A stretch of DNA of 64,000 nt, from assembly GCF_003752175.1 (NCBI RefSeq), contig NZ_RJVF01000008.1:1-64000 (forward strand), in the 5' to 3' direction. Position numbers and translations under genes: made by a program. The first letter of the stretch is position 1, and the number at the start of each line of letters is the position of its first letter. Shown in pieces: positions 17,982-28,058 of the stretch. Origin of the DNA: Comamonas sp. BIGb0124. Lineage in GTDB: Bacteria > Pseudomonadota > Gammaproteobacteria > Burkholderiales > Burkholderiaceae_C. Under the pieces are notes generated by a model. That model saw nothing but the letters and a program-made list of their open reading frames with translations. It did no database searches and was not told the origin of the DNA.

Positions 17982-20216
17982 ATGACGCCAGACACCGCAG
18001 CTCGCCATGCGGCAGACGCCAGCCGCACCGCACGGCAATCTTCAACGATCGACAGCACACGAAAACCCGGAGCACACCATGGCCTTCGTGCCGTGGCTGC
18101 AGGGGTTGCGCTGCTGACCCTGACGGCAGGCCCGGCCTGGGCACAGACCGAGACCACCGGCCAGACCGGCGCAGCGGAAAAAACGCTGTCCACCGTGACG
18201 GTCAAGGCCGACGCGCTGGACCCGGACGACGCCCGGGCCCCCAGCGTCTCCACCGCAACCAAGACGGCCATGGACGTCAAGGACATTCCGCAAAGCATCG
18301 ACTCCATCGAAGTCAGCAAATTCAAGACCTACGGCATCAACGACCTGAGCGTGATGCTGCAGGGCGTGCCCGGCGTCGAGACCTACTACGACACGCGGGG
18401 CGAAGGCGTGATGATCCGCGGCTTCGAAGCCAGCTATGGGGACATGTACCGCGACGGCATCCGCGAAAGCGGCCAGGTGCGCCGCAGCACGGCCAACGTG
18501 GAGCGCATCGAGGTGCTGAAGGGACCGGCCTCCGTGCTGTACGGCCGTGGAGCAGGCGGCGGCGTGGTCAACATGGTCAGCAAGCAGGCCAGCTTCGATG
18601 CGGTCAGCAGCGTGGGCCTGCGTGCCGGTTCGTGGCAGAACGTCGGTGCCACCGCCGACATCAACCGCGTGCTCAACCCCAACTGGGCCGTGCGGCTCAC
18701 AGCCGACCGCGAGCAGGCGCATAGCTTTCGAGACGGCATCCGCAACCGCAACACCATGGTCTCGCCCAGCGTGGCCTACGACAACCACAAGGGCCTGACC
18801 TGGGTGGCGCAGTACACCCACGACAACGTGTGGCGTGTGCCCGATCGCGGACCTTCCTACGACAATCTGCCGCCCGGCGTGTCGCTGCGCAACGGCTTTG
18901 CCCACCCGGGCGACTACATCGAAGACGAATTGCGCATGTTCCGCTCGGTGCTGGCCTACGAATGGGCGCCCGATTGGTCGGTGCGCTGGACCGCCAGCCA
19001 CCGCACGGCCGAGCAGAACTTCGACCATTTCTATCTCGGCACCTATTGCAATGCCGCCGGACGGACCAGCACCGGTACCACCTGCACCTGGCCCGGCGCG
19101 GTGCGTCAGAGCTATGCCTGGCAAGAGACCAAGAACGTCACCAAGACGCAGATGGTGGATGTCACCGGCAAGGCCTCGACCTGGGGTATCGGGCACGACC
19201 TGCTGGCCGGCTTCGAGTTCAGCGAAGAAGAGCGCGCCCCGCGTCTCTTCAGCACCAACGCCACCAACGCATATATCGATCCATACAACCCCCCGGGCCC
19301 GCTGGGCTGGTCGGCACGTCCGGTGCGCGGTGCGCCGTCGCAGCACAACCTGCACGAAGTGCGTTCGCGTGCGCTGTACGTGCAGGACGTGATCAGCTTC
19401 ACCCCGCAGTGGAAGCTCATGGCGGGCGCCCGCTACGACAGCTACGACTTCCGCAGCACCAACCGCATCAACGGTTTCCTGCGCGATACCGGCGGCAGTG
19501 CCTGGAGCCCCCGTGCCGGCCTGGTGTGGCAGCCGGTGAAGGACCATAGCGTGTACGTCTCTTACAGCAAGAGCTACGCGCCCTATGGCGGACGCGGCAT
19601 CATCTCGATATCGACAACGCAGGATGCGGTCTTCGATTCCGAACCCGAGTACTCGCGCCAGTACGAAGCCGGCATCAAGAGCGACTGGTTCGACGGCCGC
19701 CTGTCCACGCAGTTCGCCGTGTACGACCTGCGCCGCTACAACATTCGCTACCAGCCCGATCTCAACGATCCCTACCTCTGGGCCGTGCGCGGCGCGGACC
19801 GTTCGCGTGGCGTCGAGTTCAGTGCCAGCGGCCGTGTCGCCAGCAACTTCTACCTGCGCGGCGGCCTGGGCATCCAGAGCAGCAAGGTGCTCGAAGACCG
19901 CATGAACCCGGCCAACGAAGGCAAACGACTGGCAAACACCGGCACCGTCAACGGCAGCCTGTACGCCCGTTATGTGCCCGATCCGGCCTGGTATGGCGAG
20001 ATCGGAACCACCTTCGTGGGCAGCCGCTCGACCAGTCTGACGTCGCCCATCCAGGTGCCTGGCTATGCGCGCTGGGATGCATCCATCGGCTGGCGTCCGC
20101 TGCCATGGACGGTCACGCTGGCCGTCACCAATCTGTTCGACAAGACCTACTGGCGCTCGAACAGCATGCCGGGCGCTCCGCGCACCTTCCTGGTCAGCGG
20201 TTCCTACCTGTTCTGA
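17982..20216 (+). CDS. TonB-dependent ferric-siderophore receptor
   Basis: A 744-residue outer-membrane receptor. The N-terminus carries a long signal sequence with core LRAVAAGVALLTLTAGPAWA. A TonB-box-like LSTVTVKADAL follows, then the plug domain: KDIPQSIDSIEVSKF, MLQGVPGVETYYDTRGEG, ERIEVLKGPASVLYGRGAGG and GVVNMVSK. The beta-barrel ends SYLF with the usual C-terminal aromatic residue. The pattern is that of hydroxamate/catecholate siderophore receptors (FhuA/FpvA-like TIGR01783 group). A Fur box upstream supports iron control. No siderophore biosynthesis genes are near, so it may take up foreign siderophores. Confidence 0.92.
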   Translation: MTPDTAARHAADASRTARQSSTIDSTRKPGAHHGLRAVAAGVALLTLTAGPAWAQTETTGQTGAAEKTLSTVTVKADALDPDDARAPSVSTATKTAMDVKDIPQSIDSIEVSKFKTYGINDLSVMLQGVPGVETYYDTRGEGVMIRGFEASYGDMYRDGIRESGQVRRSTANVERIEVLKGPASVLYGRGAGGGVVNMVSKQASFDAVSSVGLRAGSWQNVGATADINRVLNPNWAVRLTADREQAHSFRDGIRNRNTMVSPSVAYDNHKGLTWVAQYTHDNVWRVPDRGPSYDNLPPGVSLRNGFAHPGDYIEDELRMFRSVLAYEWAPDWSVRWTASHRTAEQNFDHFYLGTYCNAAGRTSTGTTCTWPGAVRQSYAWQETKNVTKTQMVDVTGKASTWGIGHDLLAGFEFSEEERAPRLFSTNATNAYIDPYNPPGPLGWSARPVRGAPSQHNLHEVRSRALYVQDVISFTPQWKLMAGARYDSYDFRSTNRINGFLRDTGGSAWSPRAGLVWQPVKDHSVYVSYSKSYAPYGGRGIISISTTQDAVFDSEPEYSRQYEAGIKSDWFDGRLSTQFAVYDLRRYNIRYQPDLNDPYLWAVRGADRSRGVEFSASGRVASNFYLRGGLGIQSSKVLEDRMNPANEGKRLANTGTVNGSLYARYVPDPAWYGEIGTTFVGSRSTSLTSPIQVPGYARWDASIGWRPLPWTVTLAVTNLFDKTYWRSNSMPGAPRTFLVSGSYLF

Positions 20217-20318
20217 CACCGGCTCTGGCGCGGAGGCGACGGCGGGAGGCGTGAGGCCAGCGTACGCGGCCCCTGTGCCGCCCGTTCGCCGGTCTCCGGC
20301 CGTCGCTCGAAGAAGAAC

Positions 20319-20343
20319 GGGCCCGGACGAACATTCCGGGCCC
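20319..20343 (+). terminator. Hairpin between receptor and nuclease genes, possible terminator
   Basis: The 9-bp perfect stem GGGCCCGGA / TCCGGGCCC with loop CGAACAT is very stable but has no T-run. It lies 102 bp after the receptor stop and may terminate weakly or act as a 3' RNA-stabilising hairpin. Confidence 0.4.
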
Positions 20344-20386
20344 AGAGGCGCGGGCGCGCTCGATTTGCGGCTACCATCGGCAGCCC

Positions 20387-21325
20387 ATGGCAAGCAAGAA
20401 GTCCCGTGCGGCCGGTTCACGCCGCAAGTCCTCCCGTAAAACATCCACCCGCGGCTCCTTCGGTTTCTGGGCCGCCCTCGTCACCTCGTCGCTGGCAGCG
20501 CTTCAGGTCACGAGTTGCACCCTCGACCCCGGCTGGAACAGCCGTATCCAGAAGCACCTGCCCGACCTGAGCGCGATCGAGCTGCCAGGCATCGGCTCCG
20601 GCGCTTCGAGCACACCCGCCACCGCGGCGCCGGTGCGGCGTGCCTCGGGCCCTGCGGTCGCCACGCGGTTCGATCAGTGCCGCCAGTTCTTTCCCGGCGA
20701 GCCGCCGGTTCTGTCGGGTTCGTCGGGCAACCTGCGCGAACTGTGCTTCAGTGCCTTCGCCGTGCTGCACAGCGGACAGACCAAGACCCCTGTCTTTGTC
20801 GTCGAGCGGCTGAGCCGCGCATCGCTTCAGCGAGGCAGCGGCCTCAAGCGCACCGACCGGTTTTATGCCGATGCACGCCTGCCCGCCGCAGAACGCGCCG
20901 AACTGGCCGATTACAAGGGTTCGGGCTACTCGCGCGGCCACATGGCCCCGGCCGCCGACATGCCGACGGAAGAAGGCATGGCGCAATCCTTCAGCCTGGC
21001 CAACATGGTTCCCCAGAACCAGAAGCACAACGGCGGCGATTGGGCCAAGATCGAGGACGACACGCGCAAGTACGCCCTGCGCGCCACCGGCGATATCTAT
21101 GTCTACACCGGCCCGGTCTACGACGGCACCGTGCAGAAGACCATCGGCCCGGGCAAGGTGGCCGTGCCCAGCCATGTCTTCAAGCTGGTCTACGATCCTT
21201 CCACCGGCAAATCGTGGGCGCATTGGCACCAGAACGCCGACGGCCCGCAATCCCTGCAGCCCATCAGCTATGCGCAATTGGTCGAGCGCACCGGCCTGCA
21301 TCTGATCCCGGCACTCGAGCACTGA
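20387..21325 (+). CDS. DNA/RNA non-specific endonuclease (NUC1/EndoG family), membrane-anchored
   Basis: A 312-residue protein. Residues 1-25 are very basic (MASKKSRAAGSRRKSSRKTS), followed by one hydrophobic segment (FWAALVTSSLAALQ), so it is probably anchored in or exported through the membrane. The NUC1 domain occupies about residues 110-305. It shows the beta-beta-metal centre SGYSRGHMAPAADM (catalytic His) and SLANMVPQNQKHNGGDW (metal-binding Asn). The DRGH motif of eukaryotic EndoG reads SRGH here. The family cleaves DNA and RNA of both strands; roles include nutrient scavenging and DNA clearance. Confidence 0.88.
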   Translation: MASKKSRAAGSRRKSSRKTSTRGSFGFWAALVTSSLAALQVTSCTLDPGWNSRIQKHLPDLSAIELPGIGSGASSTPATAAPVRRASGPAVATRFDQCRQFFPGEPPVLSGSSGNLRELCFSAFAVLHSGQTKTPVFVVERLSRASLQRGSGLKRTDRFYADARLPAAERAELADYKGSGYSRGHMAPAADMPTEEGMAQSFSLANMVPQNQKHNGGDWAKIEDDTRKYALRATGDIYVYTGPVYDGTVQKTIGPGKVAVPSHVFKLVYDPSTGKSWAHWHQNADGPQSLQPISYAQLVERTGLHLIPALEH

Positions 21326-21418
21326 GCGGCGGCCGACGGCAGACGGCACTGAACCGGGCGGCGGCGCGCCCGCAGCATGTCCGCGTGCAGACCCTCGACA
21401 GGGTTCATCGGATACGCC

Positions 21419-23209
21419 TCAGCCGGCGTTCTCCCGGTAGCCCTGGGGCCAGCCCTTTGCCCCGTCTGCACAGCAATCCTCCCAACCCCGTTCGCGGCTG
21501 GTGTGCCCGATACCCGGGTTGAAGGTGTTGGTCGGATCCAGCTGGCGGTAGAAACCGGCCAGCGAGGGCTTGGCGACATACAGGTGGCCCACGTTGTGCT
21601 CGGCCGGATATTCGGCGCGGCGCACATCGAGCAGGGTCCACATCGCATGCTCCATCTGCAGCGGGTCGACGCCCTTGCGCACGATGTAGTCCTGGTGGAA
21701 GACATGGCAGAAGAAGTGTCCGTAGTACAGCTTGTGGATGATGCCGTCCTCGAGGTCGGCGGGCAGTTGCTCCACCCACTCGCGGTCATTGCGCCGCAGC
21801 GCGACATCCAGGGCCACGATGTCGCCCACTGTGTTCGGGTGAGCCTCCCGGTAACGGATGGCGGCCCCTGCAATCGCAAAGCGGTGCAGGAAAGCCTTGC
21901 GTCCCTCGTCGGTGTCGCATTCGAAAAAAGCGCCGCTGGCACGGCCATCGAAAAACGCCGACAGGAACTCGCGAGTGGCCGGTGCGGTGTCGACCGACAC
22001 CCGCACCAGCAGGTGATGCTCGAAGCGGTCGCGCCATTCGCGCATGCGTGCCGGAAGATGGCTGGGCAGCCGGTTCATCACCGCCTGGATCACCCGGTCG
22101 CTCACGCCCCGCAGCCCCAGCCGTTCGAAGAAGGCATCGACACGGCTCTTCAGCGCAAAGGCGGCCGGCACCCGAGCCGTGCCGAACCGGTCGATCAGCA
22201 GGAAGGTGTCCTTGCCATACCGTTCGCCGATGTCGTAGGCGGTACGGTGGATGTACTCGCCCGCGATGGGCAGGCGCGACAGCGCCGTCAGCAGGTGACG
22301 GCGCACGGTGGTGAGATCGGCCGGATCGTTGCTGCCGATGTAGAAGACCGTGCTGGCTTCTTTCGGAAACGTGTCGAGCCGCACGGCGAACAGGCACAGT
22401 TTGCCGGCCGAACCCGAGGCCTCGAACAGCCGCGACGGGTCGGCGTTGAAACGCGCAGGGGTCTCGGCGTCCACGTCGCGCACATGCTCGGCATAGCGGG
22501 GATCGGCCGCCGCACGGGTGGGATCGTGGCGCACGTCCTGCTCGCCGTATTGCCCGAGCTGCAGGCGCGTGAGGATGTCTTCCGGCGTCGAGCCCAGGTC
22601 GATGCCCAGATGATTGACCAGTGTCAGCGAGCCGTCGGCCTGCACCTGCGCGTACAGCGCGAGCTCGGTGTAGGCCGGGCCCCGCCGCACCAGTGCACCG
22701 CCCGAGTTGTTGCAGATGCCGCCCAGCACCGAAGCGCCGATGCACGACGAACCGATCACCGAGTGCGGCTCGCGTCCCAGAGGCGCCAGCGTCTGCTCCA
22801 GCCTGTCCAGCGTCGCCCCGGGCAGGCAGACCACCTGCTCGCCCTTGCCCAGCACCTGAATGCCCGGGATGCGCAGCGTGTTGATCAGCACCACGTCGCG
22901 GTCGTAGACATCGCCGTCGGGCGTCGAGCCTCCCGTCAGGCCGGTGTTGGCCGCCTGCATGATCACGATGCAGTCCGCCGCCACTGCGGCCTGCAGCACC
23001 TGCCACTGCTCGAGCAGCGTGCCGGGCCTCACCACGGCCAGCACCTCTCCCTGCCCGGTGCGATGGCCCTTGCGGAAGCGGCGCGTCTGGGCATCGTCCG
23101 TCAGCACATGGGCTGCGCCGACGACCTGGCGCAGGCGATTCAGCACCGCTTCGCGTCCGGCGGCGTCGCCGGTGCGGACAGGCCGTGTCGTGTCTCGGGT
23201 CGTGCTCAT
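21419..23209 (-). CDS. dld: Quinone-dependent D-lactate dehydrogenase
   Basis: A 596-residue FAD enzyme of the inner-membrane surface that oxidises D-lactate to pyruvate and passes electrons to quinone. It aligns by eye with E. coli Dld along its length: [20 protein letters not shown], then [19 protein letters not shown] (FAD/PP-loop), then [20 protein letters not shown], then [19 protein letters not shown], and [10 protein letters not shown] at the end. The ATG at 23209 overlaps the lldD stop by four bases (ATGA), so the two dehydrogenases are translationally coupled. The open frame continues upstream into lldD but is not coding there. Confidence 0.95.
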   Translation of the reverse strand: MSTTRDTTRPVRTGDAAGREAVLNRLRQVVGAAHVLTDDAQTRRFRKGHRTGQGEVLAVVRPGTLLEQWQVLQAAVAADCIVIMQAANTGLTGGSTPDGDVYDRDVVLINTLRIPGIQVLGKGEQVVCLPGATLDRLEQTLAPLGREPHSVIGSSCIGASVLGGICNNSGGALVRRGPAYTELALYAQVQADGSLTLVNHLGIDLGSTPEDILTRLQLGQYGEQDVRHDPTRAAADPRYAEHVRDVDAETPARFNADPSRLFEASGSAGKLCLFAVRLDTFPKEASTVFYIGSNDPADLTTVRRHLLTALSRLPIAGEYIHRTAYDIGERYGKDTFLLIDRFGTARVPAAFALKSRVDAFFERLGLRGVSDRVIQAVMNRLPSHLPARMREWRDRFEHHLLVRVSVDTAPATREFLSAFFDGRASGAFFECDTDEGRKAFLHRFAIAGAAIRYREAHPNTVGDIVALDVALRRNDREWVEQLPADLEDGIIHKLYYGHFFCHVFHQDYIVRKGVDPLQMEHAMWTLLDVRRAEYPAEHNVGHLYVAKPSLAGFYRQLDPTNTFNPGIGHTSRERGWEDCCADGAKGWPQGYRENAG

Positions 23210-24351
23210 GGCCGTGTCTCCCGCACCAGCAGGTCGCCGGTGATCTGTGCGATGCTGCTGACGCTGGTGAGCGTCATCGCCACGCGGATTTCCTTTTCCA
23301 GCAGGTCGAGCAGATGGCTCACGCCGGATTCGCCCTGGGCCGCCAGCGCATAGATGTAGGCCCGGCCGATCATCGCGGCGTCGGCGCCCAGGGCGATCAT
23401 GCGCACCACATCCAGGCCGCTGCGCACGCCCGAATCGGCGAGGATCTTGATCTGGCCCTTGACCGCATCGGCGATCGCCGGCAGCGCGCGTGCCGACGAC
23501 AGCGCACCGTCGAGCTGCCGCCCGCCATGGTTGGAGACGATGATGCCGTCGGCGCCGAACCGCACCGCATCGCGCGCATCGTCGGCATCCAGAATGCCCT
23601 TGATCAGCATCGGACCCTTCCAGAAATCGCGTATCCATTCCAGATCCTTCCACGAAATGGAAGGGTCGAAATTCGCGCCCAGATAACCCATGTAGTCGGC
23701 CAGGCCGGTGGGCTTGCCCAGGTAGGCCGAGATGTTGCCGAGGTCGTGCGGCTTGCCGCGCAGGCCCACGTCCCAGGCCCAGCGGGGATGGGTCGCCGCC
23801 TGCACATAACGGCGCAGCGCCGCATGCGGGCCGCTCATGCCCGAGTGGGCGTCGCGGTAGCGGGCACCGGGCACCGGCATGTCCACCGTGAAGACCAGGG
23901 CCGTGCAACCGGCAGCCTGCGCACGCTCGAGCGCGTTCCGCATGAAACCGCGGTCCTTGAGCACGTACAGCTGGAACCACATCGGACGCTGGATGCGGGG
24001 CGCGACTTCCTCGATCGGGCACACCGATACGCTCGACATCGTGAAGGGAATGCCCTTGCGGTCTGCCGCGCGAGCCGCCTGCACCTCGCCGCGCCGGGCG
24101 TACATGCCGGTCAGGCCGACAGGCGACAACGCCACCGGCAGAGCCAGCTTCTCGCCGAACAGCTCGATCCCGGTATCGAGCCGGCTCATGTCCTTGAGCA
24201 CGCGCTGGCGCAGCGCCACGCCGGCCAGGTCCTCGACATTGCGCCGCAGCGTGTGCTCGGCATAGGCACCACCGTCGATGTAGTGGAACAGGAAGGGCGG
24301 CAACCGCTTTTGCGCGGCCGCGCGGTAGTCGGTCGAAGAGGAAATGATCAT
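23206..24351 (-). CDS. lldD: L-lactate dehydrogenase (FMN, quinone)
   Basis: A 381-residue FMN-dependent alpha-hydroxy-acid oxidase of the LldD group. The N-terminus is nearly that of E. coli Lld[21 protein letters not shown], then [20 protein letters not shown]. Catalytic residues are visible in [14 protein letters not shown] (His and Arg) and [16 protein letters not shown]. It oxidises L-lactate to pyruvate on the cytoplasmic face of the membrane. The start at ATG 24351 lies 4 bp after the lldR stop, and the stop overlaps dld. Confidence 0.96.
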   Translation of the reverse strand: MIISSSTDYRAAAQKRLPPFLFHYIDGGAYAEHTLRRNVEDLAGVALRQRVLKDMSRLDTGIELFGEKLALPVALSPVGLTGMYARRGEVQAARAADRKGIPFTMSSVSVCPIEEVAPRIQRPMWFQLYVLKDRGFMRNALERAQAAGCTALVFTVDMPVPGARYRDAHSGMSGPHAALRRYVQAATHPRWAWDVGLRGKPHDLGNISAYLGKPTGLADYMGYLGANFDPSISWKDLEWIRDFWKGPMLIKGILDADDARDAVRFGADGIIVSNHGGRQLDGALSSARALPAIADAVKGQIKILADSGVRSGLDVVRMIALGADAAMIGRAYIYALAAQGESGVSHLLDLLEKEIRVAMTLTSVSSIAQITGDLLVRETRP

Positions 24352-24355
24352 GGCG

Positions 24356-25123
24356 TCAGGGCCCCGTCGGGGCATGGGGCGGCGAGGACAGGCGGGCCGC
24401 GCGCTCGCGGCGGGCCGTGTCCTCGTCGGTCTGGATCAGGGTGGCGCGCACGTAGTCGAGGTGTTCGCCGACCACCGCGCGGGCGCGTTCGGGGTCGCCG
24501 TCGACGATCGCCTGCATCAGCGCCTCGTGCTGGCCGGTCAGGCGCGGCACGGTATGGGGGCTGTCGTGAATGAACATCAGCCGGCGGTTCTGTGCCACCG
24601 TGCTGAGCACGAGGTCGAACAGGCCGCGCATCACCTGCACCAGCACCAGGTTGTGCGAGGCCTCTGCAATGGCCAGGTGGAATTGCGCATCGGCCTGCGC
24701 CGACCGTTCGGAGTCGCCGCCCTGCTGGTGCTCGACCATCAGGTCGAAGCAGCGGCGGATCTTGTCCTTGTCCTCTGGCGTGGCGCGCAGTGCGGCGTGC
24801 CAGGTGGTCGATGTCTCGAGCGCCACCCGGGCCTCGAGCACGTCGTAGCGGTACTGCGGATCGGACAGGATCAGGGCTGCCAGCGGCTCGACCGAGCGCT
24901 GGGGCCAGTGGTTTGCCGGCGACTGCACGAAGGTGCCGGCCCCCACGCGGCTCGACAGAACGCCCTGGCTGATGAGCTGCTGAATCGCCTCGCGCAACGA
25001 CGTACGCGACACGCCGAGCTGCTCCGCCAGGCTGCGCTCGGACGGCAGGCGCTGGCCGGCCTGGAAACCTCCGGCTTGGATCAGCGCCAGCAACTGGTGC
25101 ACGGCTTGGTCGGAAATACGCAT
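24356..25123 (-). CDS. lldR: FadR/GntR-family lactate-responsive regulator
   Basis: A 255-residue regulator with an N-terminal GntR winged helix ([20 protein letters not shown], then [20 protein letters not shown]) and a C-terminal FCD domain ([19 protein letters not shown], then HDSPHT and [12 protein letters not shown] with metal-binding His). E. coli LldR has the same arrangement and is relieved by L-lactate. It is the second gene of the lldP-lldR-lldD-dld operon. Two perfect LldR-type operators are found upstream of lldP. Confidence 0.93.
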   Translation of the reverse strand: MRISDQAVHQLLALIQAGGFQAGQRLPSERSLAEQLGVSRTSLREAIQQLISQGVLSSRVGAGTFVQSPANHWPQRSVEPLAALILSDPQYRYDVLEARVALETSTTWHAALRATPEDKDKIRRCFDLMVEHQQGGDSERSAQADAQFHLAIAEASHNLVLVQVMRGLFDLVLSTVAQNRRLMFIHDSPHTVPRLTGQHEALMQAIVDGDPERARAVVGEHLDYVRATLIQTDEDTARRERAARLSSPPHAPTGP

Positions 25124-25216
25124 GGTGTCTGGCTTTCTTTCGTCAATCTCGGAAGGGGCAGGCCGGCTTCGCGGGCGTCGCCGCTGGCGGGATGAATCGC
25201 CCCTCCGGATCGGACA

Positions 25217-26890
25217 TCAGGGAATCATCCACGTCAGCCAATAGGCCTGCAGGGTCGTCATGATGCCGATCATCGCCGCGAAAATCAGGCTGTGCTTGAC
25301 CGTGAAGCGGAACAGATCGGATTCCTTGCCCGCCAGCCCCACCGCCGCGCAGGCAATGGCGATGGATTGCGGCGAAATCATCTTGCCCGTCACGCCGCCC
25401 GTGGTGTTGGCCGCCACCATCAGCACCTGGGGCAAGCCCAACTGCTGCGCCGTGGTCGCCTGCAACGCCCCGAACAAGGCATTGGCCGAGGTGTCGGAGC
25501 CGGTCAGGAAGACGCCTATCCAGCCCAGGAAGGGCGAGAAGAACGTGAACGCCTTGCCCGTGTGAGCCAGTGCCAGGGCCAGCGTGGCCGACAGCCCCGA
25601 GTAGTTGGCGATGAAGGCAAAGGCCAGCACCATGCCGATGGAATAGATGGGCAGCGCCAGTTCCCTGAACGTCTCGCCCAGCGTGCGCAATGCGTGGGCC
25701 GGCTTCATCTTGAGATACGCAATGGTGATCACTGCGGCAATCACGATGGCCGTGCCCGTGGCCGAAAGCCAGTTGAAGGAATAGACCGCGCCATACGGCG
25801 TCGCCTGTGCCACCACAGGAGGCATCTTCTCGACCAGGTTGTGAAGGAAGGGCACGGGAATGTTGATCACGGTCGAAGCCAGTGCGCCGCCGGCCGTGAA
25901 CAGGGCCTTGAAGGGTTTGATGCTCCAGAGCGTCACCATGGCCGTGAGCACGATGAAGGGCGACCACGCCTTGAGCACGCGGCCCAGCGTCAACGTGATA
26001 GCCTGGGCCGGCGGGGCTGTCGTCGCCGGTGCAGCCGTACCGCCTTCGGTCTCGAAGCGGAAGATGCGTTTGGGCTGCCACACCTTGAGAAACAGCGTCA
26101 GCGCGACCAAGGACACCAGGGCCGAGGTGATATCGGGCAGCTCAGGGCCGATGTAGTTGGCCGTGAGGAACTGCACCACCGCAAACGATCCGCCGCCCAC
26201 CACCACGGCCGGCCACGTTTCCTTGACGCCGCGCCAGCCGTCCATGATGGCCATGATCCAGAAAAGCACGATGATGGTCATGAACGGCAACTGGCGCCCG
26301 GCCATCTGGCCGATGGCAAAGGGGTCGAGTCCCGAGACCTGTCCGGCCACGATGATCGGAATGCCCATGGCCCCGAAAGCCACCGGTGCCGTGTTGGCGA
26401 TCAGGCACAGACCGGCGGCATACAGCGGCTTGAAGCCCAGGCCTACCAGCAGGGCGGCCGTGATGGCCACCGGGGCGCCGAAACCGGCTGCTCCCTCCAG
26501 AAAGGCGCCGAAACAGAAACCGACCAGGATGAGCTGCAAGCGCTGGTCAGGGGTGACCGAGAGGATGGATGCCCGGATGATCTCGAACTGCCCCGTCTTG
26601 ACCGATATCTTGTACAGAAACACGGCGGCCACGATGATCCACGCGATGGGCCACAGGCCGTAGAAAAAACCATAGACCACGGAGGCCAGAGCGGCCGTCA
26701 CGGGCATGCGGTAGAAGAACAGGGCGACCGCCAGCGCCAGCAGCACCGTGATGGTGCCCGCCACGTAACCCTTGAGCCTCAGCTTGGTCAAGGCCAGGAA
26801 AAAAAAGACGATGGGTATGAGCGCGACCAGGGCCGACAACCAGATGTTGCCAACCGGGTCATAGTTCTGCAGCCATGCTTGTGTTTGCAT
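25217..26890 (-). CDS. lldP: L-lactate permease
   Basis: A 557-residue membrane protein of the LctP/GlcA family with 12-14 hydrophobic helices. It opens with the family motif [19 protein letters not shown] and contains [20 protein letters not shown] and [19 protein letters not shown]. It takes up lactate, and often glycolate, by proton symport. A GGAG site precedes ATG 26890. It is the first gene of the lactate operon; the 93-bp gap to lldR shows no terminator. Confidence 0.95.
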   Translation of the reverse strand: MQTQAWLQNYDPVGNIWLSALVALIPIVFFFLALTKLRLKGYVAGTITVLLALAVALFFYRMPVTAALASVVYGFFYGLWPIAWIIVAAVFLYKISVKTGQFEIIRASILSVTPDQRLQLILVGFCFGAFLEGAAGFGAPVAITAALLVGLGFKPLYAAGLCLIANTAPVAFGAMGIPIIVAGQVSGLDPFAIGQMAGRQLPFMTIIVLFWIMAIMDGWRGVKETWPAVVVGGGSFAVVQFLTANYIGPELPDITSALVSLVALTLFLKVWQPKRIFRFETEGGTAAPATTAPPAQAITLTLGRVLKAWSPFIVLTAMVTLWSIKPFKALFTAGGALASTVINIPVPFLHNLVEKMPPVVAQATPYGAVYSFNWLSATGTAIVIAAVITIAYLKMKPAHALRTLGETFRELALPIYSIGMVLAFAFIANYSGLSATLALALAHTGKAFTFFSPFLGWIGVFLTGSDTSANALFGALQATTAQQLGLPQVLMVAANTTGGVTGKMISPQSIAIACAAVGLAGKESDLFRFTVKHSLIFAAMIGIMTTLQAYWLTWMIP

Positions 26891-27089
26891 GTTCGATCAA
26901 CTCCACTTGATGTTGTGAGCTGCGCAGGCGGAGGATCCACCGCGCGAATGGGCCGCAGTGCCTGCGCTGCCGGGCTGGCTGGGCCGGTCTCGACCGATGG
27001 GGCCGTGACGGGCTGGGGCTGGCGGCAGGGACAGGAACGTCGTGCCGGCGAGATGAATCCGAAGAATTCGACGTCTTCGAATTCCTTTG

Positions 27090-27104
27090 ATTGGTAGTAC
27101 CAAT
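27090..27104. promoter_or_regulatory. LldR operator, lldP-proximal
   Basis: The sequence ATTGGTAGTACCAAT is a perfect palindrome around one central base. It has the TGGT-N3-ACCA core recognised by FadR-family GntR regulators, including LldR. It lies 200 bp upstream of the lldP start, on the downstream side of the candidate promoter. Confidence 0.8.
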
Positions 27105-27216
27105 GTGGTTTGACTCAAACCAGTTCGCCGGGTGACGGTATTGTCTGGGCCCGTAAACCGGGGTTATCACAGTGTTTACCCTAGATGTGCAGGTTTATTC
27201 TTGCAAATTTTCTATT

Positions 27217-27231
27217 ATTGGTATTACCAAT
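27217..27231. promoter_or_regulatory. LldR operator, lldP-distal
   Basis: The sequence ATTGGTATTACCAAT repeats the proximal operator except for two bases near the centre and is again a perfect palindrome. The two centres are 127 bp apart, about twelve helical turns, with the candidate promoter between them. E. coli LldR is known to use two distant operators flanking the lldP promoter. Confidence 0.8.
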
Positions 27232-27350
27232 TTTGCTTGGTGAAAATTGGCCCATACGCCACCCGCCCAGAGTCAAGCCCGTCTTTGTCCGACAGGGGAG
27301 CATGCGTTGCACCCCGTATAGTGTCGGCGCACCCCGGAGTTGTTGTTCCC

Positions 27351-28010
27351 ATGCTCAAGTACTTTGAAACTGTTTCAGACGTCGGACGCTATCAAGCGGC
27401 GTTCGGCAACACGCTGTCCATCGATCAGCCCGAATGTGTCTTTCCCGGCGACATCGCGGCTTTCATTCGTGTTCCCTTCGGCCCCAACGAAGACGAAGAG
27501 GCGAAGTACCGTGAAACCCGTCCCGGCAGCTTTGGCCTGAAGACACACAAGATGGATCTGATGGACGGGCACAAGCTTGCGCCTTGCGTCGCGCAGGCGG
27601 ATCGCCTGGCCGAGGATCCACGGTTCCACGATGCCTGGCAGATGCACCGGCATTGCCTGATTCCCGCCGAATCCATCATCTTGCGCACGTTCGCGCATGG
27701 CCGGCCGGCGCTGAAGCGCGTGCGGCGTGCCGATGGCCTGCCTCTCGCGCTGGCCGGCCTGTGGCATGGCGAAAAGATCGACGAGCGCTGGGAATACTCG
27801 TTCGTGGCGCTGTCCCTGGCGGCCGACCGAAGCGAGCTGCTGCCGTTTTCGGTCGAATCGCAGCCCTCGGGTCTGATGCCCGTGATCGTTCCGGAAGGTG
27901 CCTACGACGACTGGCTGACCGCACCGGTCAAACAATCGCATCACTACATGCACCCCTATCCCGCCGAACGGCTGGTCAGCGAGAGCCTGACGCGCACGCC
28001 CGGAACCTGA
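27351..28010 (+). CDS. SRAP (YedK/HMCES)-like protein lacking the catalytic N-terminal cysteine
   Basis: A 219-residue protein. The middle and end follow the SRAP (SOS response-associated peptidase) pattern: HRHCLIPAES, then LPLALAGLWHGEKIDERWEY, then LMPVIVPEGAYDDWLTAP. True SRAP proteins begin MCGR and use Cys2 to cross-link abasic DNA. This one begins MLKYFETVSDVGRYQ with no Cys2, has no Glu in the usual GFYEW position, and lacks the His before MPVI. It therefore looks like a non-catalytic or repurposed relative. The upstream frame stays open but looks non-coding. It faces the lactate operon across its control region and has no obvious link to it. Confidence 0.65.
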   Translation: MLKYFETVSDVGRYQAAFGNTLSIDQPECVFPGDIAAFIRVPFGPNEDEEAKYRETRPGSFGLKTHKMDLMDGHKLAPCVAQADRLAEDPRFHDAWQMHRHCLIPAESIILRTFAHGRPALKRVRRADGLPLALAGLWHGEKIDERWEYSFVALSLAADRSELLPFSVESQPSGLMPVIVPEGAYDDWLTAPVKQSHHYMHPYPAERLVSESLTRTPGT

Positions 28011-28058
28011 AGCGGGCGGCGCAGACGTCGCAGCGCCTGTCCGGCGCTGCCGTGCACC

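Larger units (their letters stand above)
26891..27350. other. Lactate operon control region
   Basis: This 460-bp gap separates lldP (minus) from the SRAP-like gene (plus). It contains two 15-bp operators, listed separately, and a candidate minus-strand promoter between them (-35 TTGCAA at 27201-27206, 17-bp spacer, -10 TAGGGT at 27178-27183). The stretch 27060-27240 is clearly richer in AT than the genes. No other gene is seen. Confidence 0.6.
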
